Shown piece after piece: positions 21,011 to 29,557 of a DNA stretch of 29,557 bases. Origin of the DNA: Usnea hakonensis (lineage: Eukaryota; Ascomycota; Lecanoromycetes; Lecanorales; Parmeliaceae). Position numbers and translations under genes: made by a program. The notes under the pieces were generated by a model. The model was not told the origin of the DNA, ran no database searches, and saw only the letters and a list, made by a program, of their open reading frames with translations. Each line of letters opens with the position of its first letter. Position 1 is the stretch's first letter. Location of the stretch: positions 1 to 29,557 of the forward strand of contig BLJB01000378.1 of the NCBI GenBank assembly GCA_013423325.1, written 5' to 3'.

Positions 21011-21923
21011 TTAAATATACTGCCAAGCAGAAAATCCCGTATTGTTGCCTGGTGCAGTGACAACCTGAACCTTGTAACAAGAATTCCTGGCCACAACTGA
21101 GCTGTAACCAACATACAGCTGAGGATCGTATGTGCCATCGACGGGAGGGCATACATAGAAATCGCTGTTTCCAAACGACAATACATCATTGCTCAGCGAC
21201 AACCCAGAGAACGATGACCCTGGTGGAGCAACGCCCGAGTGTGCTGAGGTGTAGCTGACGGCGCCGTTCGGGGCGACGTAGACTTGCTGGCCACCAGGCA
21301 CTTCGACATTCTGATACGTGTTAGAGATGAACAATGTTTCTGTACAGGGACGGGAGGAGGATGGTACACACCAAGCTACAGTATCCGGAATCACACGTGA
21401 AATCGGTTTCGGATCCGGGTGGACATTGGCTGACCTGCGACACTTCGTCGGGGCAGTATGTCGCTGGCGGTCCACCACCGATTCGAAAGACTAGACGTCC
21501 GCTTTGACGAGCTCCGAGTCGAAATAAGGCGACTGCAGTACTATCAGTTGTACGTTCTCGGTCCCAGATGGCACGGGAGGAGCTAGTTTGCCGTTGTTAC
21601 AGCTGCGTGGATACCATTGTCAGTTTGCACGTCAAGTGTTAGAGCGGGGAATGCTTTATGTTCGTACGAGTAGGCTGTTGGGAGGTAGCAGTCCGCGCCG
21701 CAAGGCTGGGTTGGCTGGCCATTCAAAACGGGGCAAAGCTTGTTGCCGGCGAAGCACGTGTACTGCGAAGTCCCGGGCAATTAGCAGCGTGCTTTAATGA
21801 AACAGCTCTGGGAGGTCTCACCTGGGAAGCGACGTAGAATGCGTTTCCGCAAGGCTGAAAGTCTTGTGCTGATACCAATGAAATTATTGATGAGGCTAGG
21901 AGGCCGAAGATGCGAAGTAGCAT
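21011..21923 (-). pseudogene. Secreted CBM52-like cysteine-rich protein with one single-base frameshift
   Basis: Exons on the minus strand are 21923-21822, 21762-21668, 21602-21372 and 21310-21011. The introns of 59, 65 and 61 nt all have GT..AG borders. The protein begins with a signal peptide (MLLRIFGLLASSIISLVSA). A cysteine domain follows: QPCGNAFYVASQ, YTCFAGNKLCPVLNGQ, CGADCYLPTAYS, CNNGKLAPP. It resembles the CBM52-type module of fungal glucan-associated proteins. The second half holds GGGPPATYCPDE, CPPGSET, then VEVPGGQQVYVAPNGAVSYT and an end at FSAWQYI, a layout I recall from a family of secreted fungal proteins. In exon 3 the frame meets TAG at 21493-21491, but the family-like sequence LVFRIGGG continues in a shifted frame. 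One base appears to be missing near 21496. It is either a young pseudogene or a sequence error. About 242 aa would result without the lesion. Confidence 0.72.
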
Positions 21924-23711
21924 ACTGGAGCTGGTAGAGGAAGTCAATCGGTAGTAGGCAAGGTTACGAGTAGGGAGCGGTCTTGAGTCTCGTTATCATG
22001 AAGGGAGAGCAGACAATGACCTTATAGTGGACACCCAAAGACATAAGTTCTTTGCTTTCAGGACTGAAGAAGTAACGATCCATAGCGCAGCATTTTAGCA
22101 GTACCCTCGGCGAGTTGTGGAGCAGTTGTGGATATTTTGGCAGTTGCACTCCGCAAACGAAGTGCGGGAGTCACAAAAATGCGAACTCAGAACGCCAGTG
22201 ACATTGTCCAAATGTGGGATTGTATAATCTGTTTGGGACGATACTCTTCCTGGTTGTAATGCGATGAAATTTTGGGTTTCTCATATCTCAATGCCCCGCT
22301 GTGCTGACTTTTGGCGATTAGCCAAGGCTTGAAGCAAGTTACGGGAACATTGTAAGCCACACCCCCATAAAATCCGGGAAATGCGTAGGACTTTTAGGTA
22401 ATTCACCCTCATTTTCAAAGGGTCAGAGTACCTAGCTTACTCTCGAATCAATGTGATGTATCCGCGAAAAGTAAAATGGGTTTGACTCGCTGGTTAAGAA
22501 AGGCTAACGACACAATGAGCTCGCATCTGGAGACTGATTTTTTAGAGGTTGATTTCGCTGAAGGTGGTAGTTTGACGACGTTGTACTGTCGCGATGATCG
22601 ATAAAGCTAGACTACATGCGCAAATGTTCACCAACAGCCAATTTTGCCTGCTTGGATAAGACAGACATTTCGCGACCAAAGTTGTATTGCCAGTCGTGCT
22701 GCACTGATAGACCCCGAATACGTCAACACATATCAACTAGTTTCAGGTAAGATGATGCTAGCATAAGTAGCTTTCACTAGTGTGGTGATTCGCAAACAGA
22801 ATGCTATGTCAGTCCAGGTTGGCGTACTAGACCTCGATGGCCAATCGAGTAGCAAAGCTTATAGTCCAGTAATTTTAGCAGCCGCATCTATCATTAAGGG
22901 CAAACAATGTTCTCCTATGGTGCCAAGCAGCAGTACTCCAGCAACGCAGCACTTATGACTGTGTCCGTCTTTCCAGGCAGTTGGTCAACAGATTCAAGCA
23001 CATGCTGAAGCCTCAAGCATGACATCTGACGTAGACGCAATGAAATACACCGGAGTACCGTTGGCGTTCGCAATGTTTGCTATCGACTTCCTTGAAAGAC
23101 TCTGTGAAACCACTGAGCATGTGTTATTTGTGTGTTGAGGAGGTGGTGCATCATATTCCAACAAGATGGTAGCAGAGCCATGTGCATTACGGAGGAAACT
23201 AGGGGGGACTCTGTCCGCGCTAACCCTATTACCATTATGAACGCATTGCATCCATTGATTTGCACCTTGCCTATTAAGAAATGCATCAACGCTGCCCTAA
23301 TAGACTACGTCAAGGATTGTCTCGGAAACTTTGCTTGCATAAATAGGCGCATATTAGAGGACTCACTAAGGACCCGCCCCATACCCCACCGACCCGCAAG
23401 TCCATTCGCGTGCCCGCACGAGGCTAGTAATCCTAAATTGAAAGATACTCTAGAGCGGGCTGTGATAGAATAGCTGAGCCTTGTGATTATACATCGTTTC
23501 TAGATTCTCCTACTCTGCCCACATTTGAATTTAGCGACTCTCAACCTTCAACGCCCGCGCTCGTTGCACAAAGTTGGCTGTCCGCCACCGACCGAGGGTA
23601 ACCTTATCTCTTTCACAAAGATCAGCCCTGTAAGCTCGGCCATCGTAAATATAAATAATGCGTCCAAGTGGTAGGAGCTAATGGGTTACAAAAACTGTTA
23701 CCGAGGCCTCA
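21924..23711. other. Long intergenic stretch, no recognised gene
   Basis: About 1.8 kb contains only short ORFs on both strands (the longest is 113 codons at 23132-23473). None has a motif that survives inspection. The left end should contain the promoter of the minus-strand secreted gene. The rest may be decayed genic or repeat sequence, but I cannot assign it. Confidence 0.4.
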
Positions 23712-25897
23712 ATGAGTACGCCCTCGAAAGACAATTGTTGTAATTTTGAAGAGGAACAAATGGTTGTGTCCTTTTTGATACCTATATTCAAGCAGAATCT
23801 GGGCGTAAGTGTAGTTATTAGGCGTCTCGAAGGCTGTCAAAAGGCAGCGTCTCGTAGGCAGCGGGTACGGAGAACTTGTACTCTCAATGGCAGTTGTTAC
23901 CGCCAGTGAACCGTGGCAAGATACTGCCCGCTGATACCCTTCCGCCGAGATGTCCGCAGAACCCAATGTCCCCAGGGTTAGTATGTTGTACCCGATTCTC
24001 TATCAGTACTGATGATGCTGCTATAGGCCCTTGGGCTTCAACTTTACTGGAGATGAGGACTGTTTGTTCCTTAGCGTATACGCTCCGGCAAATGCAACCA
24101 ACCTGCCTGGTACGTACTCTTCGAGAGATGAATCGAAAATGAGCGAGATTTGACGAGGACATCGAGTCCTTTAATCCACCACGACTTTACCAACTGTTTC
24201 ATGGAAGCTATGCTGATTATCTGTCATCACATCAGTGCTGGTTTTCATCCATGGAGGTGGATATGGCGAGGGACAAGGAAACTCAGATCTGACTCCGCTC
24301 ATCAGCGATGATAACGACAGATTTATCGGCGTAGTAATTCAGTATCGCGTAAGTAGCCGATAGGGCCCGCTTGAACCACAAAACCTCTGAAATTCATCTA
24401 GTTAGGGGCTTTTGGGTTTCTGTCTTCTGATGACGTCTTCAGAAATGGTGTTGTCAACGGAGGCCTGCTTGACCAACATTTTGCGCTAAAGTGGGTTCAA
24501 AGTTATATCGAACTCTTTGGCGGCAATGCCTCGAGGGTCACAGTTAGTGGCCAAAGCGCGGGAGGTAGATCAACAACCCCGTTCGTATAAACGTCGGCTG
24601 ACCAAGCGGTTCTTTGTAGCTGGATCGGTCATGCTTCAGGCTATGGCGTTTGGTGGCACGCTCGGGGACTCACTTTTCAGCAATGCCCTTGCTGCGTCTC
24701 CGTTCCTCCAACAGCAATACGGATACGACGATAGCGAACCTTTACAGAAATACTATGCTTTTGCCTCGGCCGCAGGCTGTCTTGGACCGTCGGTACTCCC
24801 AGAGAATAATACTAGTGACGCTATATTTCAATGCCTTGTCAAGGCGGATACGATCACGCTACAAAGTGCAAGCGCTACCGTCTCGGGATTATCACGATAT
24901 GGAACTTGGGCATTCGTACCTGTCACCGACGGATCGTTTGTTCAGCAATTGCCAAGTCAGCAATTATTGAAGATGCAGGTCAACGGCAATGCGATCCTGA
25001 TTGGGGTAGGTCATCATTTCCAATAAGAAAGACTGCCGACAGCATCAGGGTGGCTGACTTGCTCAAGAACAACGCAAATGAAGGGCCTGACTTTACACCG
25101 CAAAACATTTTCACAGAAGATGATTTTGTGAACTTTCTCAAAGACACATATTCTCTCTTTACCAGTCATAATATCTCTCAAATTCTGCATTATTACCCGT
25201 CCACCAATTCCTCGGTTTCAAATACACCAAAGTTTGCCACCTCAGGTGACAGCACACCTACAGCTGTCAATGAGAGTACATTTGGCACAGGACAACAGCA
25301 AAGGGCTGACGTAAGTTTTCTCATTATTCCTAGACCATTACCAATGTTTTTCTCCCATTTGAAGACCACGACTAAAAACGAGCCTAGAATGTCTACGCCG
25401 AGTCAACCTTCGTCTGCCCTTCCTACTGGCTAGCCGACGCTTTTACAGGTCACAACCGCAAAGCCTACAAGTACCAATATTCTGTCATTGGGGCCGAGCA
25501 CGGCGCCGATCTTTCCTCGTACGGTGGCAGTCCCACTCCCAACCAAGGTCCCGCTTTCAACAAAGCTTTCATGACGATCTTTGGCAACTTCATCACCAGT
25601 AGCAATCCTTCCATATCTGCCGAGATCGCCAACGGAGTCAATTCGACATCAACGTCGAATCCGGCGTCGGACTGGCCGCCTTGGAATTTGATACAGCCGT
25701 ATCAGATAAATCTTAATGAGAGTGGCGGCACACCTTTCGAATCTCCCACTTTGGCCACTGATGTTGGAGATATCACGGAGTTTGGCGGGCCAAGTCTCAG
25801 GAATAGGATTCAGCTTGTGAATGCCTATACCTGGGAGGGGGGGAGGGGAGCGAGGTGCGAATTTTGGCGGAGTGTAGGGGCTATTGTCCCTGAATGA
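23712..25897 (+). CDS. Type-B carboxylesterase/lipase family protein, 8-exon model, 5' end uncertain
   Basis: The model is 23712-23804, 23858-23976, 24027-24109, 24236-24348, 24402-24564, 24620-25005, 25068-25310 and 25388-25897, giving 569 aa with all phases matching. It is an alpha/beta-hydrolase that would cleave carboxylic esters. Conserved pieces are LPPRCPQNP, then GDEDCLFLSVYAP, oxyanion VFIHGGGYGEG, nucleophile elbow GQSAGA (Ser188), NNANEGPDF (acid Glu324) and GAEHGADL (His438), so the triad is complete. Exons from 23858 on are well supported by conserved sequence across splice sites. The first exon gives no signal peptide and little of the usual 50-60 residue N-terminal strand region. 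The usual FxGIPYAxxPxGxLRW block reads poorly (AAGTENLYSQWQ). The gene may be damaged or its true first exons unrecognised. Confidence 0.78.
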
Positions 25898-26055
25898 GAG
25901 GTAGCATGGACGTTTGATTGTCTCCGGGGACTTGAGTAATACGCGTTGGGGAACATGTTAGAGTCAACGATATAAGTCGTGCATGAACTGGTAATAATAA
26001 TAATATCCCATAAATTTAATTAAACCACATTCTTTAGAGAGAAAGTAAGATATGA

Positions 26056-26499
26056 AATAGATAACTGTAACCGCCAGCACCAGGATCACAGCCTCAACCA
26101 CAACGACGACGACTGTGACTAATATCGAGACCGACACCGTAACGGCTAGCACGTAAGTCCACCACCACTGCCAACCTGTCAAGGAGTGCTAAAATCCCCG
26201 TCAGCATCACTCAAACAGCAACTTACACCCCTCCCGCTACCAGCAGTTACTATGCCGCGTGCGCCACTTCCGCCAACCAGGTCAGCAGTGACTACCAAGG
26301 ATGTACCCTCCTGCTTCTCGATCCCGGCAGCGCTTCGTCTTCGGAATTTTAGACGGACAGTCCATACGCTTGCTGCGTTGCGTGCTTCCAGACACCCAAC
26401 TTCTTCGGCGCCATAGTCGGCGCCGGCTTCGTGGGCTATAGCTGCGAGCTGGAAGTGGGCACCATTTGCCCTGAATCCCAGGGTGGTCTCGCTGGATAA
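26056..26499 (+). pseudogene. Fragment of Ser/Thr-rich secreted-type protein with a Cys-rich domain, one stop
   Basis: A Thr/Ser-rich stretch (ITASTTTTTTVTNIETDTVT) is joined through a 52-nt intron (26153-26204, GTAAGT..CAG) to TATYTPPATSSYYAACATSA and then a cysteine-rich part, SPYACCVACFQTPNF ... YSCELEVGTICPE. The frame ends at TAA 26497-26499. This pattern (T-rich linker, YAAC, then a Cys-Cys-x-x-Cys segment) is familiar from fungal extracellular proteins of unknown function. A TAG at 26350-26352 breaks the frame before TDSPYACC, and no start codon or signal peptide is found upstream, so the copy is truncated and broken. A 137-codon minus-strand ORF over the same bases is a shadow. Confidence 0.6.
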
Positions 26500-27345
26500 T
26501 ATAGAGATGGAAGAGACGCGTCTGTGGCCTTGACCTTCAGTAACGGGGCATGAGCTCCCATTGTCATATTCATTCAAGGCATTTTTAAACACCAGTAAGA
26601 ACCATATTTCAATAAAATAGTAGACCGAGAATACAAAATCATAAACTATATGTGGAACGGAATTTAGATTAGACCATGTACACCTACCTACAGATTACAA
26701 GCAGGCAAAAAGAAATCTCGCGGAGACGATACGTCTACCCTGAAATCCAAAGTAGTGAGGTAGTGCAGCATAATCGCTAACACACCTATCCGCTCTAGCT
26801 CGTTCGGGAGTTCTTCATGAGCAGTTTAAATACCGTGAGCAGTAATCACCCTTGCCAAAAAAGCGATCTCTCCAACATAATCCATGCTCACTAATAGTAT
26901 ATACTAGCTGTACTTTGTACAACATAAATACAACGTTCCTCACAATTGTCAAGTACTGTACACAAAATCGCGGTTTTCCAGATTTCAGTTCTTGGAATAA
27001 AGCTACTTAGGATCTCGGTAAGTAGGTCGTCGTGCCAAGAAAGTAAGCATATATAGTCTGCATTCAGAGAAAGGCGAGTGGTTACGGATATGGAGGATCA
27101 GGGAACGACGTGTGCAATTTTTGGGTGTTGGGTCGGGGATGTAGAAAGAGAGAAGGGTTGGGGGGGGAATGCGGATTGGGTGATAATGTGGATTGGGGTA
27201 TCTTTTGAGAGGGGAAAGTAAGGTGAAATAATTGAGGTTGTAGGAGAGATTGAGTGATCACGGGGAATTGGAGGTAGGGTATACATGTTGTATCTAAACC
27301 AACGATGTTTGCAGAAGGCTTGATTGGTTATCGTGACCCGCGCAG
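26500..27345. other. Intergenic region, no recognised gene
   Basis: AT-leaning sequence with a purine-rich (G-rich) stretch around 27105-27285 that generates a low-complexity minus-strand ORF. I see no coding signal, RNA gene or clear repeat. Confidence 0.4.
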
Positions 27346-27540
27346 ATGTTCTCTATGTCGTTGCTTGACTATCTTGAGATCTTGGCCAAGAGCATTTCCG
27401 TTGTTCCTTTTGTCGCGCAGGAGCTTGCCATTCAAGTTCTGTTCGTGATATATGTGGTTTATAGTTTCCGGTGCCGATCTTGGACTTTCCCTCCCCCTCT
27501 AACCCAATCTTCGCCTAGTACTGGAAATTCTGCCGATTGA
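27346..27540 (+). CDS. Small hypothetical ORF with one hydrophobic segment
   Basis: This 64-codon ORF starts at a true ATG. Its middle (SVVPFVAQELAIQVLFVIYV) is hydrophobic enough for a single membrane span, and the C-terminus is Ser/Pro-rich. No family is recognised and there are no splice partners, so it may be chance. Confidence 0.2.
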   Translation: MFSMSLLDYLEILAKSISVVPFVAQELAIQVLFVIYVVYSFRCRSWTFPPPLTQSSPSTGNSAD

Positions 27541-27612
27541 CTGAGTTAACGAGGGAAAGAACTCCCATGCGAATGAAATATACATGTCTGTTCCCTCGCT
27601 AGATCCTGCTTA

Positions 27613-28050
27613 TCAGGTTGCGGTCGATGTCCTCGTTGGCGTGTAAGGTGCCACAGGCGCATTCGCGGGCTCTCTTTCAATACGGCGAGGGTGAAGATCT
27701 CCGGCTTCTCCAGTTCCATTGAGGCCCCCTAGTGCCGTTGGAAAAGCTATCGGAGGATCCCGGAAACCGGCAGCGCCACCTATCGTTGGGCATTCTTTCG
27801 CGATCGCCGGATCGGCGAATTCGTGAAACTGGCCTACCCATGCCAATTGAGGGTGGTATAAATGTCCTGGTGGTACTCTTATACCTGCGGGAGGACAGGG
27901 GATATGTCCGAGATTATAACGCTGCGCTTCACCTTTGCCGTCTATCGAGGATAGTTGGTCATGAGGAATCGATGCAGTGGAGGTAGCATATTCTGCCAAG
28001 GTGGAGCCACAACCGTTGATAATGGTGAGGGAGACGAACAAGACGTACAC
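27613..28050 (-). CDS. Possible small secreted protein, start exon unresolved
   Basis: A 145-codon minus-strand frame begins YVLFVSLTIINGCGS, which reads like a signal-peptide core, and continues as a Pro/Gly/Ala-rich mature region without recognisable domains (PCPPAGIRVPPGHLYHP). Its first codon is GTG, not ATG, and it contains no Met, so an upstream exon is required. TTCCACAG at the left side of the frame (minus strand, ending near 28051) would serve as an acceptor, and an ATG-starting frame exists at 28253 downward, but I cannot confirm the join. Codon structure looks plausible but the call is weak. Confidence 0.3.
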   Translation of the reverse strand: MYVLFVSLTIINGCGSTLAEYATSTASIPHDQLSSIDGKGEAQRYNLGHIPCPPAGIRVPPGHLYHPQLAWVGQFHEFADPAIAKECPTIGGAAGFRDPPIAFPTALGGLNGTGEAGDLHPRRIEREPANAPVAPYTPTRTSTAT

Positions 28051-28259
28051 TGTGGAAGGTAAGCTGGAGATAAATTAGCATTGTCTTTGACCAAGACCGA
28101 TCCAGGGAAGTTACGGATTAAGGTCCTGGGGAATGGTAGGGGTCGGTGGACTAGGGACTGTAGAAAGACAAGCCGTGTTCGAGGTTTCTGGAGGCCAATA
28201 GTACAGAGTGGCTGACTAATCATGAACTTAGATTTTCTCCAGAATTGAAGCATAGATGT

Positions 28260-28450
28260 TGCATGTCATACATGGGCCATCAATATCCATGGATATAACA
28301 TGACAGCCATGGATATAATGAGACTCCATGGGGATAATACATTCTCATGGGGCCATTACACCCATCTCATGGGCCAATACCGCCCAATCGCATGTACCAT
28401 CCCATGGATATATCGTCGCATCTATAGATTTGCACTATATTCATGGAGAA
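28260..28450. repeat. Cluster of CCATGGATATA-type motifs
   Basis: Exact CCATGGATATA occurs at 28287-28297, 28307-28317 and 28402-28412. A variant CCATGGGGATA is at 28326-28336, and related CATGGGCC/CATGGGGCC words lie at about 28271, 28349 and 28368. The core CCATGG is palindromic. The spacing is irregular, so this is a motif cluster, not a tandem array. It lies upstream of the integrase relic and may be part of that element's terminal or promoter region. Confidence 0.65.
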
Positions 28451-28600
28451 ACACCACTCATGCGCCACCCCCTGAGGGTATATACAAGCGTGTTTCTACT
28501 ACTATTATCGCCCCAATAAATGACTTATTAGTGAGCGCATAAAGGCCCATTCGGACTGTGTTTAGACTGTCGGAAGTGCTCTTATGTGTGGCCTTTCAGG

Positions 28601-28608
28601 CATAAATA
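28601..28608 (+). promoter_or_regulatory. Possible TATA-like box upstream of the integrase relic
   Basis: CATAAATA is followed by a pyrimidine-rich stretch and then the ATG at 28719, a plausible fungal or transposon promoter layout. It is based on sequence alone. Confidence 0.3.
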
Positions 28609-28718
28609 CCTCGTCCTTTTCTGTGCTTTTCTCCTCACAATTCTCACAGATCACCTCCCTACTATATTGTATCTATATCGGCTTTTAATATCGTCTTCCT
28701 ATATCGTCTTCTATTATT

Positions 28719-29557
28719 ATGTCTACCTCCGTAACCCCCGCAACAGCTGAAATAGCTCGTATATTACCTAGTAATGAGGCCCCCACATCATCTTCCCTCA
28801 CTACCATAGTGGAACCATTTAACTCCCAAGCACGTCAAGCCTTCTACCACATGCTCGATAGCCGAAAAGAGTATAGTCGTGATTGTATGACCTCTTCGTA
28901 GAAGCTTAAGTATATCCAGTGGCTTACTGCAACCGTTCATGATCGACTTGATACTGTGGATGGCAAAAAACGATCATGGATCCGATCCGAATTCGAATAT
29001 TAATAAGGCAAGCTCTGGAAACTATCTGGCAAGGTCTTTAAAGAACGACGAGAGGTCATTAGCGAGGATCTTATTTGGGATACCATTATTGCAGTCTATA
29101 ACAACTTAGGCCATGCCGGTCAGAATGCCACTGCCTCCAAGGTCAATAATGAATACTATGGTATCTCTACCCAGGAGGTCCATTTCCTTGTCAAGCTGTG
29201 TGAGATCTGTCATCGCAAGGCCCATAGTAAGTCTAAAGGCCCTCTCAAATCCATTATTGTATTGCGCCTTTTTGAGAGGGTGCAAATCGATCTCATTGAT
29301 ATGTCTTCCACCCCGGACGGCGAATTCAAATGGGTCTGTCATATGGAAGACTACTTTAGTAAATTCCATATGCTCTTTGGTATGAAGGACAAGGAGGCTC
29401 CTTCCGTTGCCTATAATATCCACTATTGGATTGCAGTGCTCGGTATCTTTGAGATCCTCCAGTCGGATAATGGTGGGGAGTTCAAAGGGATTTGCCTAAC
29501 TCTTATTCCTCTTGATACCTACCGTAGGTATCACAGTATATATCAGAATGGTGGCCG
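28719..29557 (+). pseudogene. Integrase (DDE core, KRBA2/GINGER-like) relic, runs off the window
   Basis: The frame from ATG 28719 continues to the window end but is broken by TAG (28899-28901) and two adjacent TAA codons (29001-29006), all explainable as C-to-T changes of Gln codons. After an N-terminal unknown region comes an HHCC-like segment (NNLGHAGQNATASKVNNEYY ... LCEICHRK). The catalytic core follows: FERVQIDLIDM (first Asp in the 29287-29301 region), DYFSKFHMLFGMK, and LQSDNGGEFKG (second Asp near 29468). The phrase ERVQIDLIDM followed by a PDGEFKWVCH-like stretch is characteristic of the integrases related to vertebrate KRBA2 and GINGER-type DNA transposons, rather than ordinary gypsy pol. 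No protease, RT or RNase H precedes it. The catalytic Glu would lie at or past the window edge. Confidence 0.72.

Noticed and set aside
21011..21478. 155-codon minus-strand ORF beginning MVDRQRHTAPTK as a separate gene
   Set aside because: Only its second half is family-like. The first half is the wrong frame of sequence that reads FRIGGGPPATYCPDE in another frame, followed by an intron at 21311-21371.
23132..23473. FQQDGSRA stretch resembling a Tc1/mariner DDE transposase core
   Set aside because: The surrounding sequence lacks the expected downstream PxxPDLNPIE-like block, terminal inverted repeats and TA duplications. The similarity is limited to a few residues.
26179..26592. 137-codon minus-strand ORF
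   Set aside because: It is antisense to a T-rich/Cys-rich coding fragment whose plus-strand sequence has a clear GTAAGT intron and secreted-type motifs. The minus reading is low-complexity and motif-free.
1..29557. CRISPR arrays, operons or bacterial-type ribosome sites
   Set aside because: The window is eukaryotic (spliced genes, RIP). The only regular repeats are coding ankyrin units, a minisatellite and short tandem duplications. No spaced identical direct repeats are present, and I recognised no tRNA or rRNA gene.

Overview
The window looks like an accessory region of a filamentous ascomycete (Pezizomycotina). Three things support this. Protein-coding genes are interrupted by short introns, mostly 47-86 nt, with GT..AG borders and CTRAY-like branch sites. 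Large blocks have been turned extremely AT-rich in the manner of repeat-induced point mutation (RIP). The gene families are typical of such fungi: a FAD monooxygenase, an MFS sugar transporter, a hydrolase-NACHT-ankyrin receptor-like protein, secreted glycan-related proteins and a type-B carboxylesterase. I cannot name the species.

Left third (1-8560): a repeat graveyard. Positions 1-690 hold a plus-strand fragment of ORF1 of a Tad-type LINE, ending at a two-base N gap. Positions about 780-5160 are a strongly RIP-mutated Ty3/gypsy pol (protease, reverse transcriptase, RNase H and integrase are all still traceable on the plus strand). Positions 5230-6600 are the 3' end of a LINE ORF2 on the minus strand, mildly RIP-mutated. 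Positions 6652-6895 are an intact-looking solo LTR with a 5-bp target duplication. Positions about 6901-8560 are another saturated RIP relic with one long decayed frame.

Middle (8561-20331): the gene-bearing part. A complete 417-aa FAD-dependent monooxygenase in four exons (9035-10453) is followed by a single-exon Pin4/Cip2-like RRM protein (10984-11910), an MFS sugar-type transporter in about seven exons (12873-14986) and a very large receptor-like protein (15893-20331). The last joins an N-terminal alpha/beta-hydrolase, a NACHT NTPase and 14 ankyrin repeats. Some of those repeats are almost identical in DNA sequence, and a 24-bp minisatellite lies in its linker. All four genes are on the plus strand. 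The monooxygenase and transporter could serve one small-molecule pathway, but no core biosynthetic enzyme is visible.

Right third (20332-29557): secreted-protein genes in various states of decay and another mobile element. A secreted CBM52-like protein (minus strand, 21011-21923) has all its introns but one single-base frameshift. A type-B carboxylesterase (23712-25897) keeps its catalytic triad but has an odd N-terminus. A Ser/Thr-rich, Cys-containing secreted-type gene (26056-26499) is 5'-truncated and carries one in-frame stop. At the right edge lies a KRBA2-like integrase relic (28719 to the end) with three C-to-T-type stops, preceded by a cluster of CCATGGATATA motifs. The longest stretches with no recognisable gene are 11911-12872, 14987-15892, 20332-21010, 21924-23711 and 26500-28252.

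The most interesting object is the hydrolase-NACHT-ankyrin protein. Its architecture is that of fungal NOD-like receptors, and the near-identity of neighbouring repeats suggests ongoing repeat turnover of the putative recognition surface.
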